A stretch of DNA of 33,100 nucleotides from an uncultured Clostridia bacterium (GCA_946415375.1 CAMKSF010000016.1:1-33100), one strand, 5' to 3'. Positions 22,443-32,008 are shown, numbered from the stretch's first letter. Numbers and translations: made by a program. Notes: a model not told the origin generated them from the sequence alone.

Positions 22443-22991
22443 ATGAACATTGAACGAGTTAGGAAGGCTAAAGAGGGAAATGCAGATGAAATAGGCAATA
22501 TTATTATGGAAAATATGCAATCAATGTATAGAGTGGCGTTTAGTATTTTAAAAAATGAAGAAGAAATATATGATGCTATTTCAAACACTACTGTAATTGT
22601 TTTTGAAAAAATAGCTACCCTAAAAAAAGAAGAGTTTTTTAAAACATGGATTACAAGAATCCTAATAAATGAATGCTACAAAATATATAATCAAAACAAA
22701 AAGATTATATATTTAGAAAATTGTAGTCCAGAAACATTAGAAGGAATGCAATTTACTGAAAAAGATAGATTAGACGAAATAGATACACGAAATCTAATAA
22801 AAGGACTTACAAAAGATTTAAAAGAAACAGTAACTTTATATTATTTAGAAGACTTTAGTGTAAAAGAAATTGCAAAAATTTTAGAAATTCCAGAGGGAAC
22901 AGTTAAGTCAAGACTTTCAAGAGCTAGGAAGGATTTAGAAAAAATTCTCATTAAAAATGAAGAAATGGAGAGGAGGGATTTAAATGGATAA
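22443..22991 (+). CDS. ECF-type RNA polymerase sigma factor
   Basis: 182 residues with only regions 2 and 4, as in extracytoplasmic-function sigma factors. Region 2 (about 20-85) reads MQSMYRVAFSILKNEEEIYD, then WITRILINECYKI. Region 4 (about 120-175) has LKETVTLYYLEDFSVKEIAK and the DNA-recognition helix IPEGTVKSRLSRARKDLEK. The next gene begins at 22984, overlapping by 8 bases, so the pair is translationally coupled, as is normal for a sigma and its anti-sigma. GGGGATGG upstream of ATG 22443 is a modest ribosome binding site. The regulon is unknown. Confidence 0.92.
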   Translation: MNIERVRKAKEGNADEIGNIIMENMQSMYRVAFSILKNEEEIYDAISNTTVIVFEKIATLKKEEFFKTWITRILINECYKIYNQNKKIIYLENCSPETLEGMQFTEKDRLDEIDTRNLIKGLTKDLKETVTLYYLEDFSVKEIAKILEIPEGTVKSRLSRARKDLEKILIKNEEMERRDLNG

Positions 22992-25900
22992 TAACGAGTT
23001 AGATAAAATTATTAAAGAAAAATTAAATAATAATATTAAACCATCGAAAGAATTTGAACAAAAAATAGCGCAAAAAATTGAAGAAGAGAAACAAAAAGTA
23101 GAAACAAATAAAAAATTTACAAAATTGCAAGTAGTAAAAAAGACTAACAACTATAGTAAATTAGCAAAGATACTATCTATGGCTGCAGTTGTGATATTAG
23201 TATTTACACTCGGAATGAATTTAAGAACTGCTCCAATTATTGGAGATGAAGCTACAGCTAATTTAATCAGTATTAAAGCAATTGAACCAACAAAATTAGA
23301 GGGTGGAATCGTTGCAAATAATTCTGACTTTACAATTTATGTTGAAGGAGACAACGTAAATGCAGAAGCAGTTCAAAAAAGTGTATATGTTGAGCCTGCT
23401 TTAGATTACACAATAGAAAAAACTTTAAATAAAAATGAATATAAATTAAGATTTAAACAAAATATACCTGATAATACAATTGTAAAATTACAGTACGTAA
23501 AAAATCAGATAACACAAGACAGTTGGGCTTATCAAACATCAAATAAATTTAGTATTACAAAAACATATCCATATAATGGAGCAACAGCAGTTTCAAAAAA
23601 TACAATAATAGATATTGAATTTTCTTATGCATCAGTAAAGGATATAGAAAAATATGTTAAGATCACACCAAAATTAAATGGAACATGGAAACATCTAGGA
23701 AAAATTTGGAGATTTATTCCAAAAGGAGTTTTAGAAAATGGAAGAAAATATACAGTTATAGTTTCTAGACAAATTACTGCTGAGGAGCAGAATTTAGAAA
23801 ATGACTATAGATTTAGCTTTAAAATTGATGATGATAATTCAGAATATGCATATCACAAAAATATATCAATGGATGGTATTATAACTGCAAAAACTAATGA
23901 ATTAATAAAAATTAATTATGATGCTTCTTCAAATGCTGAAATAGGAAAAATAGAAGTTGCAAGATTTACAAGCAAAGAAGACTTTATTGAATATATTGAA
24001 ACTACCAATTATGATAAAAGTGCAAGACATGAAGAAATAAAATTTAACAATATAAAAAATCAAATTTTGGAGTTTAAACAAACATTGCCAAAAGGATATT
24101 ATGTTGCAATAATAAAGAGTAAAAAAGGAAAAGAATTATTTAACTGCCCTATTCAAATAAGTGATATTTCAGTTTATGCAATGGAGACAGAAAGAGATGC
24201 ATTAGTTTGGGTTGCTCAAGGAAATGAGTTAGCAACAAATATAAATGTAGAATATAACGGAAAAAATGTTAAAACAGACAAACAAGGAATTGCAAAATTT
24301 GAAAACATTGCAGACGGATCAGAAAAAGTTAAATATGCAACAGTTGCAGGAGAATTAGTAATTGGATTATTTAACTTTAAGTTAGAAAACTATCCACAAG
24401 CATATATCTATACAGATAGACCTTTATACAAAAACACAGATACAATTAATATTTGGGGAGTTGTACCAAGAAAACTATTTTATGAAAAAATAGAAGAAGA
24501 TAAGTTCTATATTGAACTAAATGAAGAAGGAAAGAAAAGAATAAGTATAGATGAAGATGGAAATTTCACATATAAAATAGATTTAAATAATCATATAGAT
24601 ATTGATTTTGCAAGCGTTAGTCTATATTATAAAGATACTGAAATAGCAAACAGATATATACAAATTCAAAATTATGAATTGCAAAACTATACCTATGAAG
24701 CAACAACTAATAAAAATTATGGATTTGCAGGAGATAAAATAAACTTTGATGTAAAAGTAAAACATATAACAGGACTATTAGTTCCGAATAAAAATGTAAC
24801 TGCAAAATATGAAGGAAAAATATATAGAGCAAAAACAGGAGAGGATGGAATTGCACATTTTACAATTACATTAAAAGAAGAGGATGATACAGAATATACT
24901 GAACTAAGATATCAAGGAGTAAGTATATATAATGGCGATGACATAGAATATACAGATGCAGAAGTATATTTACCAACATATCTTTTATTAAGAGATGTGT
25001 ATGCAAAAGATGAATTTGTAGGAGATAATAAATATAAAGCAACATTGTATAAACTTGATACAAATAAAAATGCAAATATTGAATATGAGGCAAAAGAACT
25101 ATATAACGGAACTTATGAGACAGATGTTGAAATAGATTTAGTAGAAAGTGTTTATACAGCAGTTCAAACTGGAGAAGAATATAATGAATATACAAAACAA
25201 ATGGAGCCGACATATGAAAGAGTAAAATCAGATAATAGAACTAAAATAAGAACAATTAAATCAACAAATGGAGTAATAGAATTCGATAAAAATGAGATAA
25301 AAACAAAAGAAGATACAGAATTAATATCATATTATTATGAACTTGAATTTAAATTTAAAGACTCAAAAGGAAGAAATATAAAAGAAACAGAATCAATATA
25401 TAAAAACTGGTATAATGAATCTCAATATGGATATAATACAGTAACTGAAATTGATTCAAGTGGAGATAGAATATGGGAAAATTCTGAAAAAGACTTTAAT
25501 GATGATTATTATTCATATAGATATTTATGGGATTTTGATTATTCTAAGTTTGCAGTAGGCGAAAAAGTAAACTTTAAATTACAAGAAGCAACTACTACTG
25601 GACTTAAAGATATAGAGAATAATGGAAAAATATTAAATATATTCTTTAAAGAAAATATAGAAGATACAAGTATATTAACAGAAAACAACTTCAGCAGGGA
25701 ATACACAGATAAAGACTTCCCAGGATTTAAAATGACATCAGCATATTTTAAAGATGGTAAATTCTATAGAATGCCTAATAAGTATTTTGACTTTAATGAA
25801 GAAAAAAATAAGGTTGATATAGATATCACAACAGATAAAGAGCAATATAAACCAGGAGACACTGTTACGGTAAATATTAAAACAACAAAAGACGGAAAAG

Positions 25901-27786
25901 GTGTTAAATCATTTGTAAATATAAGTGTTGTAAATGAAGCAGTATTTGAATTGCAAGAAGATATGACAAATATATTAGAATTGATTTATTCGGATAAAAA
26001 TCTAGCTGTATATACATTTTCAAGCTATTTTGATGATATAAGATCAATTAGTGGTGGAAAAGGAGGAGGAGATGGCGAACCAAGAGGAGATTTTGCCGAC
26101 ACTGCTCATTTTGAAACTATCCGTACAGACAGAAATGGAATAGCAAAAATAGAATTCAAATTACCTGATAATGTTACAACATATAGGATAACAGCACAAT
26201 CAGCAAATGAGGATTTAGAAATAGGAGTAAATACAAAACAGATAACTTCAAAATTGGATTTCTTTGTTCAATCAGTTGAACCAAGAGGAATTAAAACAGA
26301 TGATGATTTAGTATTAAATGCAACTTCTATTGCAGAAAAAAAATATGATGTTGAATATGAATTTACTATAAAAGAACTAAATAAAACTTTGACAGCAAAG
26401 GGTAAAACAAATAGTTTAGTAACAGTTAATTTTGGAAAACTACCATTAGGAATATATACAGCAATAATAAAAGGAAAACATGGAGACAAACAAGATGCAA
26501 TAGAATATAAGTTTAACGTTGTAAAAACTAGTCAAGAAGTTAAAACAAAAACAACATTGGATATAAATACTGATACAAAAATCAAGCCATCAAAAAATCC
26601 AATTGTATTAGAAATATATAACAAGAAGATGGAAAAATATGTAGAGTATATGGACTTTATAGAAACGACACCTACTGAAAGATTAGATACACAGATAGCA
26701 TATAATGAAATACAGAATTTAAAGAATAAGTATTATGGAACTGAGATTAATTCTGTAAACAAACTAAATATGGAAATATATCAAGCAGAAGGAGGAAAAC
26801 TAAGAAATATAAGAAGCGGAAAAGGAGATTTAGTTTTAACAGCATTGACAACATACTATGCAAGAGAATATACAAAGGATAACGCTTTAGAAGAATTAGG
26901 AAAAGATGATAATATAGTTGAATACTATTTGTGTTTAGCAGCAAAACAGGAACCAGTTTTACAAGACTTAGAATACTTAAAAGAAGAAAATGATATTTCA
27001 AATTATAACAAATTACTTATAACTCTAAGTTATGAATTTATGGGAGACTACAAAAATGCAAAAGAATTATATAGTACAATATCTTTAACAGATGCAGAGG
27101 CAAAGCAATACAAATCAATTGTTGCTATAATAGAGACATTTATAAACAAAGATAAAGTTACAGAGAAAATTGATGATGTAATTAAAATTAATCCTGCAGA
27201 TGAGTATATAAGATTTGCTATACTATCATTCTTCCAAAATAATTCAAACGAAATTGGAAAAGAAGAAACAGTAAAGGTTAAAACACCAAATGGAGAACAA
27301 ACAGAAAAAATAAATGGTGTTCAAATAAAAACAATAACACTAAATAATGAAGATTTATCAGAAATTAGTTTTGAGACAGAATCAAATGATATGAAGGTTT
27401 CATACTATTATCAAACAATGCTAGAAGAAATTTCAGGAAGTAATATTACAAAAGATATTAAGATTAGCTTAACTGGAAACTATAAAGTTGGAAGTACAGT
27501 AAAACTTAAAATTGAATTTAGTGGAAACTATGAGGGAGATTTAAGAATTGCTTTACCAAACTCATTAAGACTTTCAAAGGCACAAGATGAAATAAATGAG
27601 AATTCTAGATACTATATACAAAATAATATAATAAACTATTTAACAATTTATAAAACTAAAAAATGTCAATCAATTACATTACCATTAACAGTTATAAACC
27701 AAGGAAGCTATAAATTTGAGAATATAGTATGTAATGTAGATGGTAAATATCATATTTCAAATTCTCTAAAATTGAATTTTAAATAA
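22984..27786 (+). CDS. Transmembrane anti-sigma factor fused to a thioester-less alpha-2-macroglobulin ectodomain
   Basis: 1600 residues. Residues 1-60 are a charged cytoplasmic domain (LDKIIKEKLNNNIKPSKEFE) like the N-termini of clostridial ECF anti-sigma factors. One span lies at about 61-80 (AKILSMAAVVILVFTLGMNL). The rest is extracytoplasmic and built of bacterial A2M (YfaS-like) domains: IYTDRPLYKNTDTINIWG (about 475-492, MG2-type), EQYKPGDTVTVN (about 953-964), a Gly-rich bait-like loop GGKGGGDGEPRGD (about 1024-1036), and LPDNVTTYRITAQ opening the next domain. Where A2Ms carry CxEQ, this has F1225-I-E1227-T, so no thioester can form. The layout suggests an outside sensor whose cleavage or deformation frees the sigma factor. 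The fusion is seen directly; the mechanism is inference. Confidence 0.85.
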   Translation: MDNNELDKIIKEKLNNNIKPSKEFEQKIAQKIEEEKQKVETNKKFTKLQVVKKTNNYSKLAKILSMAAVVILVFTLGMNLRTAPIIGDEATANLISIKAIEPTKLEGGIVANNSDFTIYVEGDNVNAEAVQKSVYVEPALDYTIEKTLNKNEYKLRFKQNIPDNTIVKLQYVKNQITQDSWAYQTSNKFSITKTYPYNGATAVSKNTIIDIEFSYASVKDIEKYVKITPKLNGTWKHLGKIWRFIPKGVLENGRKYTVIVSRQITAEEQNLENDYRFSFKIDDDNSEYAYHKNISMDGIITAKTNELIKINYDASSNAEIGKIEVARFTSKEDFIEYIETTNYDKSARHEEIKFNNIKNQILEFKQTLPKGYYVAIIKSKKGKELFNCPIQISDISVYAMETERDALVWVAQGNELATNINVEYNGKNVKTDKQGIAKFENIADGSEKVKYATVAGELVIGLFNFKLENYPQAYIYTDRPLYKNTDTINIWGVVPRKLFYEKIEEDKFYIELNEEGKKRISIDEDGNFTYKIDLNNHIDIDFASVSLYYKDTEIANRYIQIQNYELQNYTYEATTNKNYGFAGDKINFDVKVKHITGLLVPNKNVTAKYEGKIYRAKTGEDGIAHFTITLKEEDDTEYTELRYQGVSIYNGDDIEYTDAEVYLPTYLLLRDVYAKDEFVGDNKYKATLYKLDTNKNANIEYEAKELYNGTYETDVEIDLVESVYTAVQTGEEYNEYTKQMEPTYERVKSDNRTKIRTIKSTNGVIEFDKNEIKTKEDTELISYYYELEFKFKDSKGRNIKETESIYKNWYNESQYGYNTVTEIDSSGDRIWENSEKDFNDDYYSYRYLWDFDYSKFAVGEKVNFKLQEATTTGLKDIENNGKILNIFFKENIEDTSILTENNFSREYTDKDFPGFKMTSAYFKDGKFYRMPNKYFDFNEEKNKVDIDITTDKEQYKPGDTVTVNIKTTKDGKGVKSFVNISVVNEAVFELQEDMTNILELIYSDKNLAVYTFSSYFDDIRSISGGKGGGDGEPRGDFADTAHFETIRTDRNGIAKIEFKLPDNVTTYRITAQSANEDLEIGVNTKQITSKLDFFVQSVEPRGIKTDDDLVLNATSIAEKKYDVEYEFTIKELNKTLTAKGKTNSLVTVNFGKLPLGIYTAIIKGKHGDKQDAIEYKFNVVKTSQEVKTKTTLDINTDTKIKPSKNPIVLEIYNKKMEKYVEYMDFIETTPTERLDTQIAYNEIQNLKNKYYGTEINSVNKLNMEIYQAEGGKLRNIRSGKGDLVLTALTTYYAREYTKDNALEELGKDDNIVEYYLCLAAKQEPVLQDLEYLKEENDISNYNKLLITLSYEFMGDYKNAKELYSTISLTDAEAKQYKSIVAIIETFINKDKVTEKIDDVIKINPADEYIRFAILSFFQNNSNEIGKEETVKVKTPNGEQTEKINGVQIKTITLNNEDLSEISFETESNDMKVSYYYQTMLEEISGSNITKDIKISLTGNYKVGSTVKLKIEFSGNYEGDLRIALPNSLRLSKAQDEINENSRYYIQNNIINYLTIYKTKKCQSITLPLTVINQGSYKFENIVCNVDGKYHISNSLKLNFK

Positions 27787-27798
27787 ATATAATTTTTC

Positions 27799-27874
27799 TA
27801 TATAACGAATTCTTTATATAGATGAAATAAAAAAAACAAAAATACACTTCTATATTAATAGAGGTGTATTTTTA
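27799..27874 (+). terminator. Terminator region after the A2M gene
   Basis: Two hairpins in series: CTATATA/TATATAG (27799-27822), then AAATACACTTCTAT against ATAGAGGTGTATTTTT (27840-27873), the latter with a T-run. The second is the likely terminator. Confidence 0.75.
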
Positions 27875-27880
27875 TAGTCC

Positions 27881-27940
27881 ATGCACTTTTCATATTTTCA
27901 GGCATAAAATAAGTTATGAAAATATGGGGGTGCATTTTTT
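27881..27940 (+). terminator. Terminator-like hairpin containing the sigK ribosome binding site
   Basis: ATGCACTTT, a bulged T and CATATTTTCA (27881-27900) pair with TGAAAATATG, GGGG and TGCAT (27917-27935). That is about 19 pairs, three of them U-G. T6 (27935-27940) abuts ATG 27941. The right arm holds GGGGG, the sigK Shine-Dalgarno sequence. Read-through RNA from upstream would terminate or hide the site. Confidence 0.7.
27885..27911 (+). promoter_or_regulatory. Candidate sigma-K/sigma-E promoter of sigK
   Basis: AC (27885-27886), a 16-base spacer and CATAAAATA (27903-27911) fit the sigma-K pattern AC-N16/17-CATAnnnTA. The -10 also fits sigma-E, though no sigma-E -35 is present. Predicted start near 27917, at the first base of the hairpin's right arm, so this transcript could not form the hairpin. 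Confidence 0.45.
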
Positions 27941-28642
27941 ATGTTTTCTAATATATGTTTAGCAGGCTTTTTTGAGTTTTTGAAAACAGCTATCTTTGTT
28001 GTAGGATATATTTCAGGAGGAACACTTTTTCCTGAACCATTAAGTGCTGAAGAAGAAAAAAATGCTTTATTAAAAATGAAACAAGGTGATGAAGAGGCAA
28101 GAAATCTTCTTATAGAAAGAAATTTAAGATTGGTTGCACATGTGTGTAAGAAATATGCGAATACTAATGTTGAACAAGATGATTTATTATCAATAGGGAC
28201 AATAGGTTTGATTAAAGGAATAAAAAGTTTTGATATAGATAAAGGTGCGAGACTTTCTACATATGTTTCAAGATGTATAGATAATGAGATTTTAATGTAT
28301 TTAAGATCTATAAAAAAATTAAATGCAGAAGTATATTTAAATGATACAATTGGAAAAGATAAAGATGATAATGTGGTAACATTAGAAGAAGTATTAGAAA
28401 ATGATGAGAAAAGCATTGAAGAATTGGTTGATTTGAAAATGAAAATAAAGAAATTATATAAAAAAATGAAAGAAGTTCTAAAAGATAGAGAAAGAACAAT
28501 AATTGAGCTAAGATTTGGATTAAATGGCCAAAAACCAAAAACTCAACACGAGATTGCTTCTTCTATGGGAATTTCACGTTCTTATGTTTCAAGAATTGAA
28601 ACAAAGGCAATTGGAAAATTAAGTGAGGAGTTTAAAGAATAG
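27941..28642 (+). CDS. sigK: RNA polymerase sporulation sigma factor SigK (pro-form)
   Basis: 233 residues, continuous, so not interrupted by a skin-type element. The first ~20 residues are the hydrophobic pro-sequence (FFEFLKTAIFVVGYISGG), which keeps the factor inactive at the membrane until SpoIVFB-type cleavage. FPEPLSAEEE then follows, as in Bacillus and clostridial SigK. Region 2 includes ARNLLIERNLRLVAHVCKKY and DDLLSIGTIGLIKGIKSFD. Region 4 ends HEIASSMGISRSYVSRIETK. It directs late mother-cell transcription for coat and cortex formation. Its ribosome binding site lies in a hairpin overlapping a sporulation-type promoter. Confidence 0.93.
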   Translation: MFSNICLAGFFEFLKTAIFVVGYISGGTLFPEPLSAEEEKNALLKMKQGDEEARNLLIERNLRLVAHVCKKYANTNVEQDDLLSIGTIGLIKGIKSFDIDKGARLSTYVSRCIDNEILMYLRSIKKLNAEVYLNDTIGKDKDDNVVTLEEVLENDEKSIEELVDLKMKIKKLYKKMKEVLKDRERTIIELRFGLNGQKPKTQHEIASSMGISRSYVSRIETKAIGKLSEEFKE

Positions 28643-28677
28643 GCAGTCTAATTAGAGAAAGATTTAAACGATTTTTA

Positions 28678-28706
28678 TTGAAAAAAATAGAATTTAGTGA
28701 TATATT
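28678..28706 (+). promoter_or_regulatory. Sigma-A promoter of the ABC transporter operon
   Basis: TTGAAA (28678-28683), a 17-base spacer and TATATT (28701-28706) with TG one base upstream. Confidence 0.55.
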
Positions 28707-28755
28707 TTATTATATATTATAAAAATAAATTATATAAAATACGAAAGGAGAAGAA

Positions 28756-29664
28756 ATGGAAACAGTTTTAGAATGCAAAAACTTAAATAAAAAGATAGGG
28801 AAAAAAGACATTTTAAATAATGTATCTCTAGAAGTGAAAGAAGGAGACATTTTAGGCTTTATAGGTCCAAATGGCGCAGGAAAAACAACAACTATAAAAT
28901 TGATATTAGGACTACAAAAGATAAATTCAGGAGAGGTAAAAATAAATGGATATGATATAGAAAAACAGTTTGAAAAAGCAATAGAAAGGGTTGGAACAAT
29001 TGTAGAAAATCCAGATTTATATCTATATATGTCAGGTTTAGAAAACCTAAAAATAATAGCAAGACTATATAAAAATGTTGATGAAAAGAGAATTGAAGAA
29101 GTAATAAAATTAGTAGGTCTAGAAAATAGAATAAAAGATAAAGTTTCAAAATATTCTTTGGGTATGAGACAAAGACTGGGAATTGCACAGGCAATATTAC
29201 ATAAACCAAATTTATTAATATTGGACGAGCCTACAAATGGATTGGATCCAGAAGGAATAAAACAACTAAGAGATTTATTAACTAAATTAGCAAAAGAAGA
29301 GAATATGGGAATATTAATTTCTAGTCATAATTTAGCTGAACTTGAAAGCTTTTGTAATAAAATCTCAATAATACAAAATGGAAAAATTATTGAAACATCT
29401 TCATTAGAAGATGCAAAAAGAGTAAAAGGTAAAATAATTTACGAAATAGAATTAGACAGTACAGATGGTGTTGATAAGATAATTGAAAATGAAATAAATA
29501 TAATTGATTCTCATATTATAAAAATAAATTTAACAAAAGAAGAAATCCCTGAAATAGTATCAAAACTTGTAAATGAGAATAAGAAAATATATAAGGTATG
29601 CGAAGATACAATTAGTTTAGAAGATGCATTCCTTAAAAAGACAGGGGGTAATGTAATTGATTAA
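28756..29664 (+). CDS. ABC transporter ATP-binding protein (BcrA-like)
   Basis: 302 residues. Walker A GPNGAGKTTT (about 38-47), signature YSLGMRQRLGIAQAIL, Walker B LLILDEPTNGLDPEG and the switch histidine in ISSHNLAELES are all intact. A ~85-residue C-terminal extension, after IIQNGKIIETSSLEDAK, is typical of BcrA/NatA-type exporter ATPases that pair with ABC-2 permeases. It overlaps the permease start by 8 bases, so the two are translationally coupled. The substrate cannot be told; antimicrobial-peptide or drug export is common in the group. Confidence 0.92.
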   Translation: METVLECKNLNKKIGKKDILNNVSLEVKEGDILGFIGPNGAGKTTTIKLILGLQKINSGEVKINGYDIEKQFEKAIERVGTIVENPDLYLYMSGLENLKIIARLYKNVDEKRIEEVIKLVGLENRIKDKVSKYSLGMRQRLGIAQAILHKPNLLILDEPTNGLDPEGIKQLRDLLTKLAKEENMGILISSHNLAELESFCNKISIIQNGKIIETSSLEDAKRVKGKIIYEIELDSTDGVDKIIENEINIIDSHIIKINLTKEEIPEIVSKLVNENKKIYKVCEDTISLEDAFLKKTGGNVID

Positions 29665-31129
29665 TTTAGTAAAAAATGAATTAACAAAGATTTTTCATAA
29701 GAAAACATTATATATTATTTTGATAGTTGCAATAGGATTTATGATTTTAAATATAGTAATGACTAAATATTTTGAAAGTAGCGTAAGTAATTATTATGGA
29801 CAAGAAGATTTGAGTTACTATAATGAGGTATTAAACCAGCTAGATAAAAATGATCCGTATTATAAAGAAACATATACTAGTATAAAAACACAATTAGAAA
29901 CTGCAAAACTAAATCAAAAATATAATTATGATACATGGCAATGGAAAGTAGTAAATGAAAATTCTGATAAATACATATATCCTATGATAGAAGCAGAAGG
30001 TACTGAAAAGTATGAAAAAGCAAAAAAAGATTTTGATACTTTTGCTCAAAGACTTGAAAATGGAGATTGGAAAAGTTTTGTACAAGCAGAATTAAATGAT
30101 GTAAAAAATCAAATTGAAGAAATAGAAAAACAAGAATATACAGCTATTGGTATTAGCAAAGATATTCAACTAATAGAACCAAATATTAGAAAACAAGTTT
30201 TGGAAATGAGACTTGAAAAAGATATTCCTTATGGTAATGACAATAAAAACTTCATTATAGAACAGTGGGAGCAAAGTAAAAGAGATATAGCAAACTATAA
30301 AGAAACTGAGAAAACAAAAGCATTAACCTATGAAGAAAAAATTTCAAAACAAAATGCTGAAGCTTTATTAAGTTTATGTGAGTACCACCTAAAAAATAAT
30401 TTAGATGAAGATATTTCTTTAGCTGATTATAACCAAAGATGGAATTTAGCTACTGAAGCTGATTCTAGTTTAATTAATGTATTTACGGATTTTGGATTGT
30501 TTATAACTATTGCAATTGTTGTAATAGCAGGAACGATTATCAGTGAAGAGTTTAATAAAGGAACAATCAAACTATTATTAGTAAGACCATATAAAAGAGC
30601 AAAAATTTTAATTGCTAAATTTATTGCTTGTATAGTTGTATTATTCTTAGCATATATTGTAACCGTCATTTTACAACTAATTATGGGAGGAATAACTAAT
30701 GGATTTGGAAATTATATTGGAAAAGCTATGATTTATAATTATAAGACAAACGCAGTAGAAGAGATAAGTACAATAAAATATTTAATAATATCAGGAATTG
30801 CTATATTACCACAATATATATTAATTATGACATTGGCATTTTCATTTAGCGTTATATTTGTCAATTCACCATTAGCTATTGCCTTGCCACTTTTAGGAAT
30901 GATGGGGGCAGAAATTATAAATGAACTAGCATATCATTATGAAAAAGCAAAATTCTTAAGATTTTTTGTAACTCCAAATTGGAAACTAGATATCTATCTA
31001 TTTGGAAAGTTACCAGAATTCGAACCAATATCATTGACATTTTCAATAACTATATGTGTAATTTACTTTGTTATTATGATTGCAACTAGTATATTTATTT
31101 TCAAAAGGAAAGAGATAAAAAATATATAG
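29657..31129 (+). CDS. ABC-2 type permease subunit
   Basis: 490 residues. The first span (about residues 18-35) follows a basic N-terminus (KNELTKIFHKKT). A large, mostly hydrophilic extracellular section (about 40-265) is rich in Lys, Glu and Asn. Five further spans follow between about 270 and 485, with the ABC-2 coupling segment ISEEFNKGTIKLLLVRPYKR (about 295-314). It partners the preceding ATPase. The big loop suggests handling of a peptide or envelope substrate, which is inference. Confidence 0.88.
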   Translation: MINLVKNELTKIFHKKTLYIILIVAIGFMILNIVMTKYFESSVSNYYGQEDLSYYNEVLNQLDKNDPYYKETYTSIKTQLETAKLNQKYNYDTWQWKVVNENSDKYIYPMIEAEGTEKYEKAKKDFDTFAQRLENGDWKSFVQAELNDVKNQIEEIEKQEYTAIGISKDIQLIEPNIRKQVLEMRLEKDIPYGNDNKNFIIEQWEQSKRDIANYKETEKTKALTYEEKISKQNAEALLSLCEYHLKNNLDEDISLADYNQRWNLATEADSSLINVFTDFGLFITIAIVVIAGTIISEEFNKGTIKLLLVRPYKRAKILIAKFIACIVVLFLAYIVTVILQLIMGGITNGFGNYIGKAMIYNYKTNAVEEISTIKYLIISGIAILPQYILIMTLAFSFSVIFVNSPLAIALPLLGMMGAEIINELAYHYEKAKFLRFFVTPNWKLDIYLFGKLPEFEPISLTFSITICVIYFVIMIATSIFIFKRKEIKNI

Positions 31130-31178
31130 AGTTACTTTTGGGGATGTAGAAAAAAAGTAGCCTTAAAAAGGAGTTTGT

Positions 31179-31796
31179 ATGATTACTATAAAAGGGCCTA
31201 TACAAAGCGAAATTGTGGAAAAGAAATCTAAATTCATTGCAAATATTTATTATGTTGAAAGCATAGATGAAGCAGAAGATAAGATAAAAGAAGTAAAAAA
31301 GAAATATCATGATGCGAGACATAATTGTAGTTGCTATAGAGTTTTAGAGGAAGGAAAAATAGTAGAAAAATCTAGCGACGATGGAGAACCATCAGGAACA
31401 GCTGGAGGACCAATGCTCAATATTCTTCAAAAAAAGGAATTAGTAAATATTGTAGTTATAGTAACTAGATATTTTGGTGGAATTCTACTTGGGACAGGGG
31501 GACTTGTTCGAGCATATTCAGATGTAACTCAAAAAGCAATAGAAGAAGCAGAAAAAATGAGTGTTATTTTGGGCAAGGAATATGAAGTAAAGCTAAACTA
31601 CAGTGAACTTGAAAAACTTAAATATTATGCAAAATTAAATGATATAAATATTGTAAATTCTAAATTTGAAAATGAAATAATATGTTATTTACAAATTCCG
31701 AATGAAAAGATTTCAAGTTTTATAGATGATATTGAAAAAAAGAATCTAAATATTTTAGAGTATAAAGAAATTTGTGAAAAATACATATTAAGTTAG
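31179..31796 (+). CDS. YigZ/IMPACT (UPF0029) family protein
   Basis: 205 residues. The N-terminal UPF0029 domain (about 1-120) contains the diagnostic DDGEPSGTAGGPML and VTRYFGGILLGTGGLVRAYS. A C-terminal DUF1949-like ferredoxin-fold domain follows (about 135-195). Cytoplasmic; family members are linked to translation control, but the bacterial role is unclear. AAAGGAG precedes ATG 31179; it is 49 bases after the permease gene and may be co-transcribed with it. Confidence 0.9.
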   Translation: MITIKGPIQSEIVEKKSKFIANIYYVESIDEAEDKIKEVKKKYHDARHNCSCYRVLEEGKIVEKSSDDGEPSGTAGGPMLNILQKKELVNIVVIVTRYFGGILLGTGGLVRAYSDVTQKAIEEAEKMSVILGKEYEVKLNYSELEKLKYYAKLNDINIVNSKFENEIICYLQIPNEKISSFIDDIEKKNLNILEYKEICEKYILS

Positions 31797-31803
31797 AAAA
31801 TAG

Positions 31804-31834
31804 GGCAGTTCTCATTTGAGAGAATTGTCCTAAA
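31804..31834. repeat. REP-like hairpin, copy 4
   Basis: GGGCAGTTCTC and GAGAGAATTGTCCT pair across an ATTT loop, following the TAGAAAA of the YigZ gene. It lacks a good T-run, so it is more REP-like than terminator-like. Confidence 0.45.
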
Positions 31835-31877
31835 TTTATGAAATTTGTAAAATATGGAAAAAATTTCCAAAAAAGTA

Positions 31878-31906
31878 TTGCAATTCTATTTTTAATATAC
31901 TATAAT
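31878..31906 (+). promoter_or_regulatory. Sigma-A promoter of spo0A
   Basis: TTGCAA (31878-31883), a 17-base spacer and perfect TATAAT (31901-31906). The leader is ~95 nt. I found no Spo0A box or convincing sigma-H promoter in 31835-32008. Confidence 0.65.
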
Positions 31907-32008
31907 AAAAATTGTAAAATTTTTCCATTTATTTTAACAGAAAAAATATAGAAAAATGTTAAAAAAGTACAAAAGATTTTACAATTAAGAAAAAGGAGGA
32001 AAGAAACA

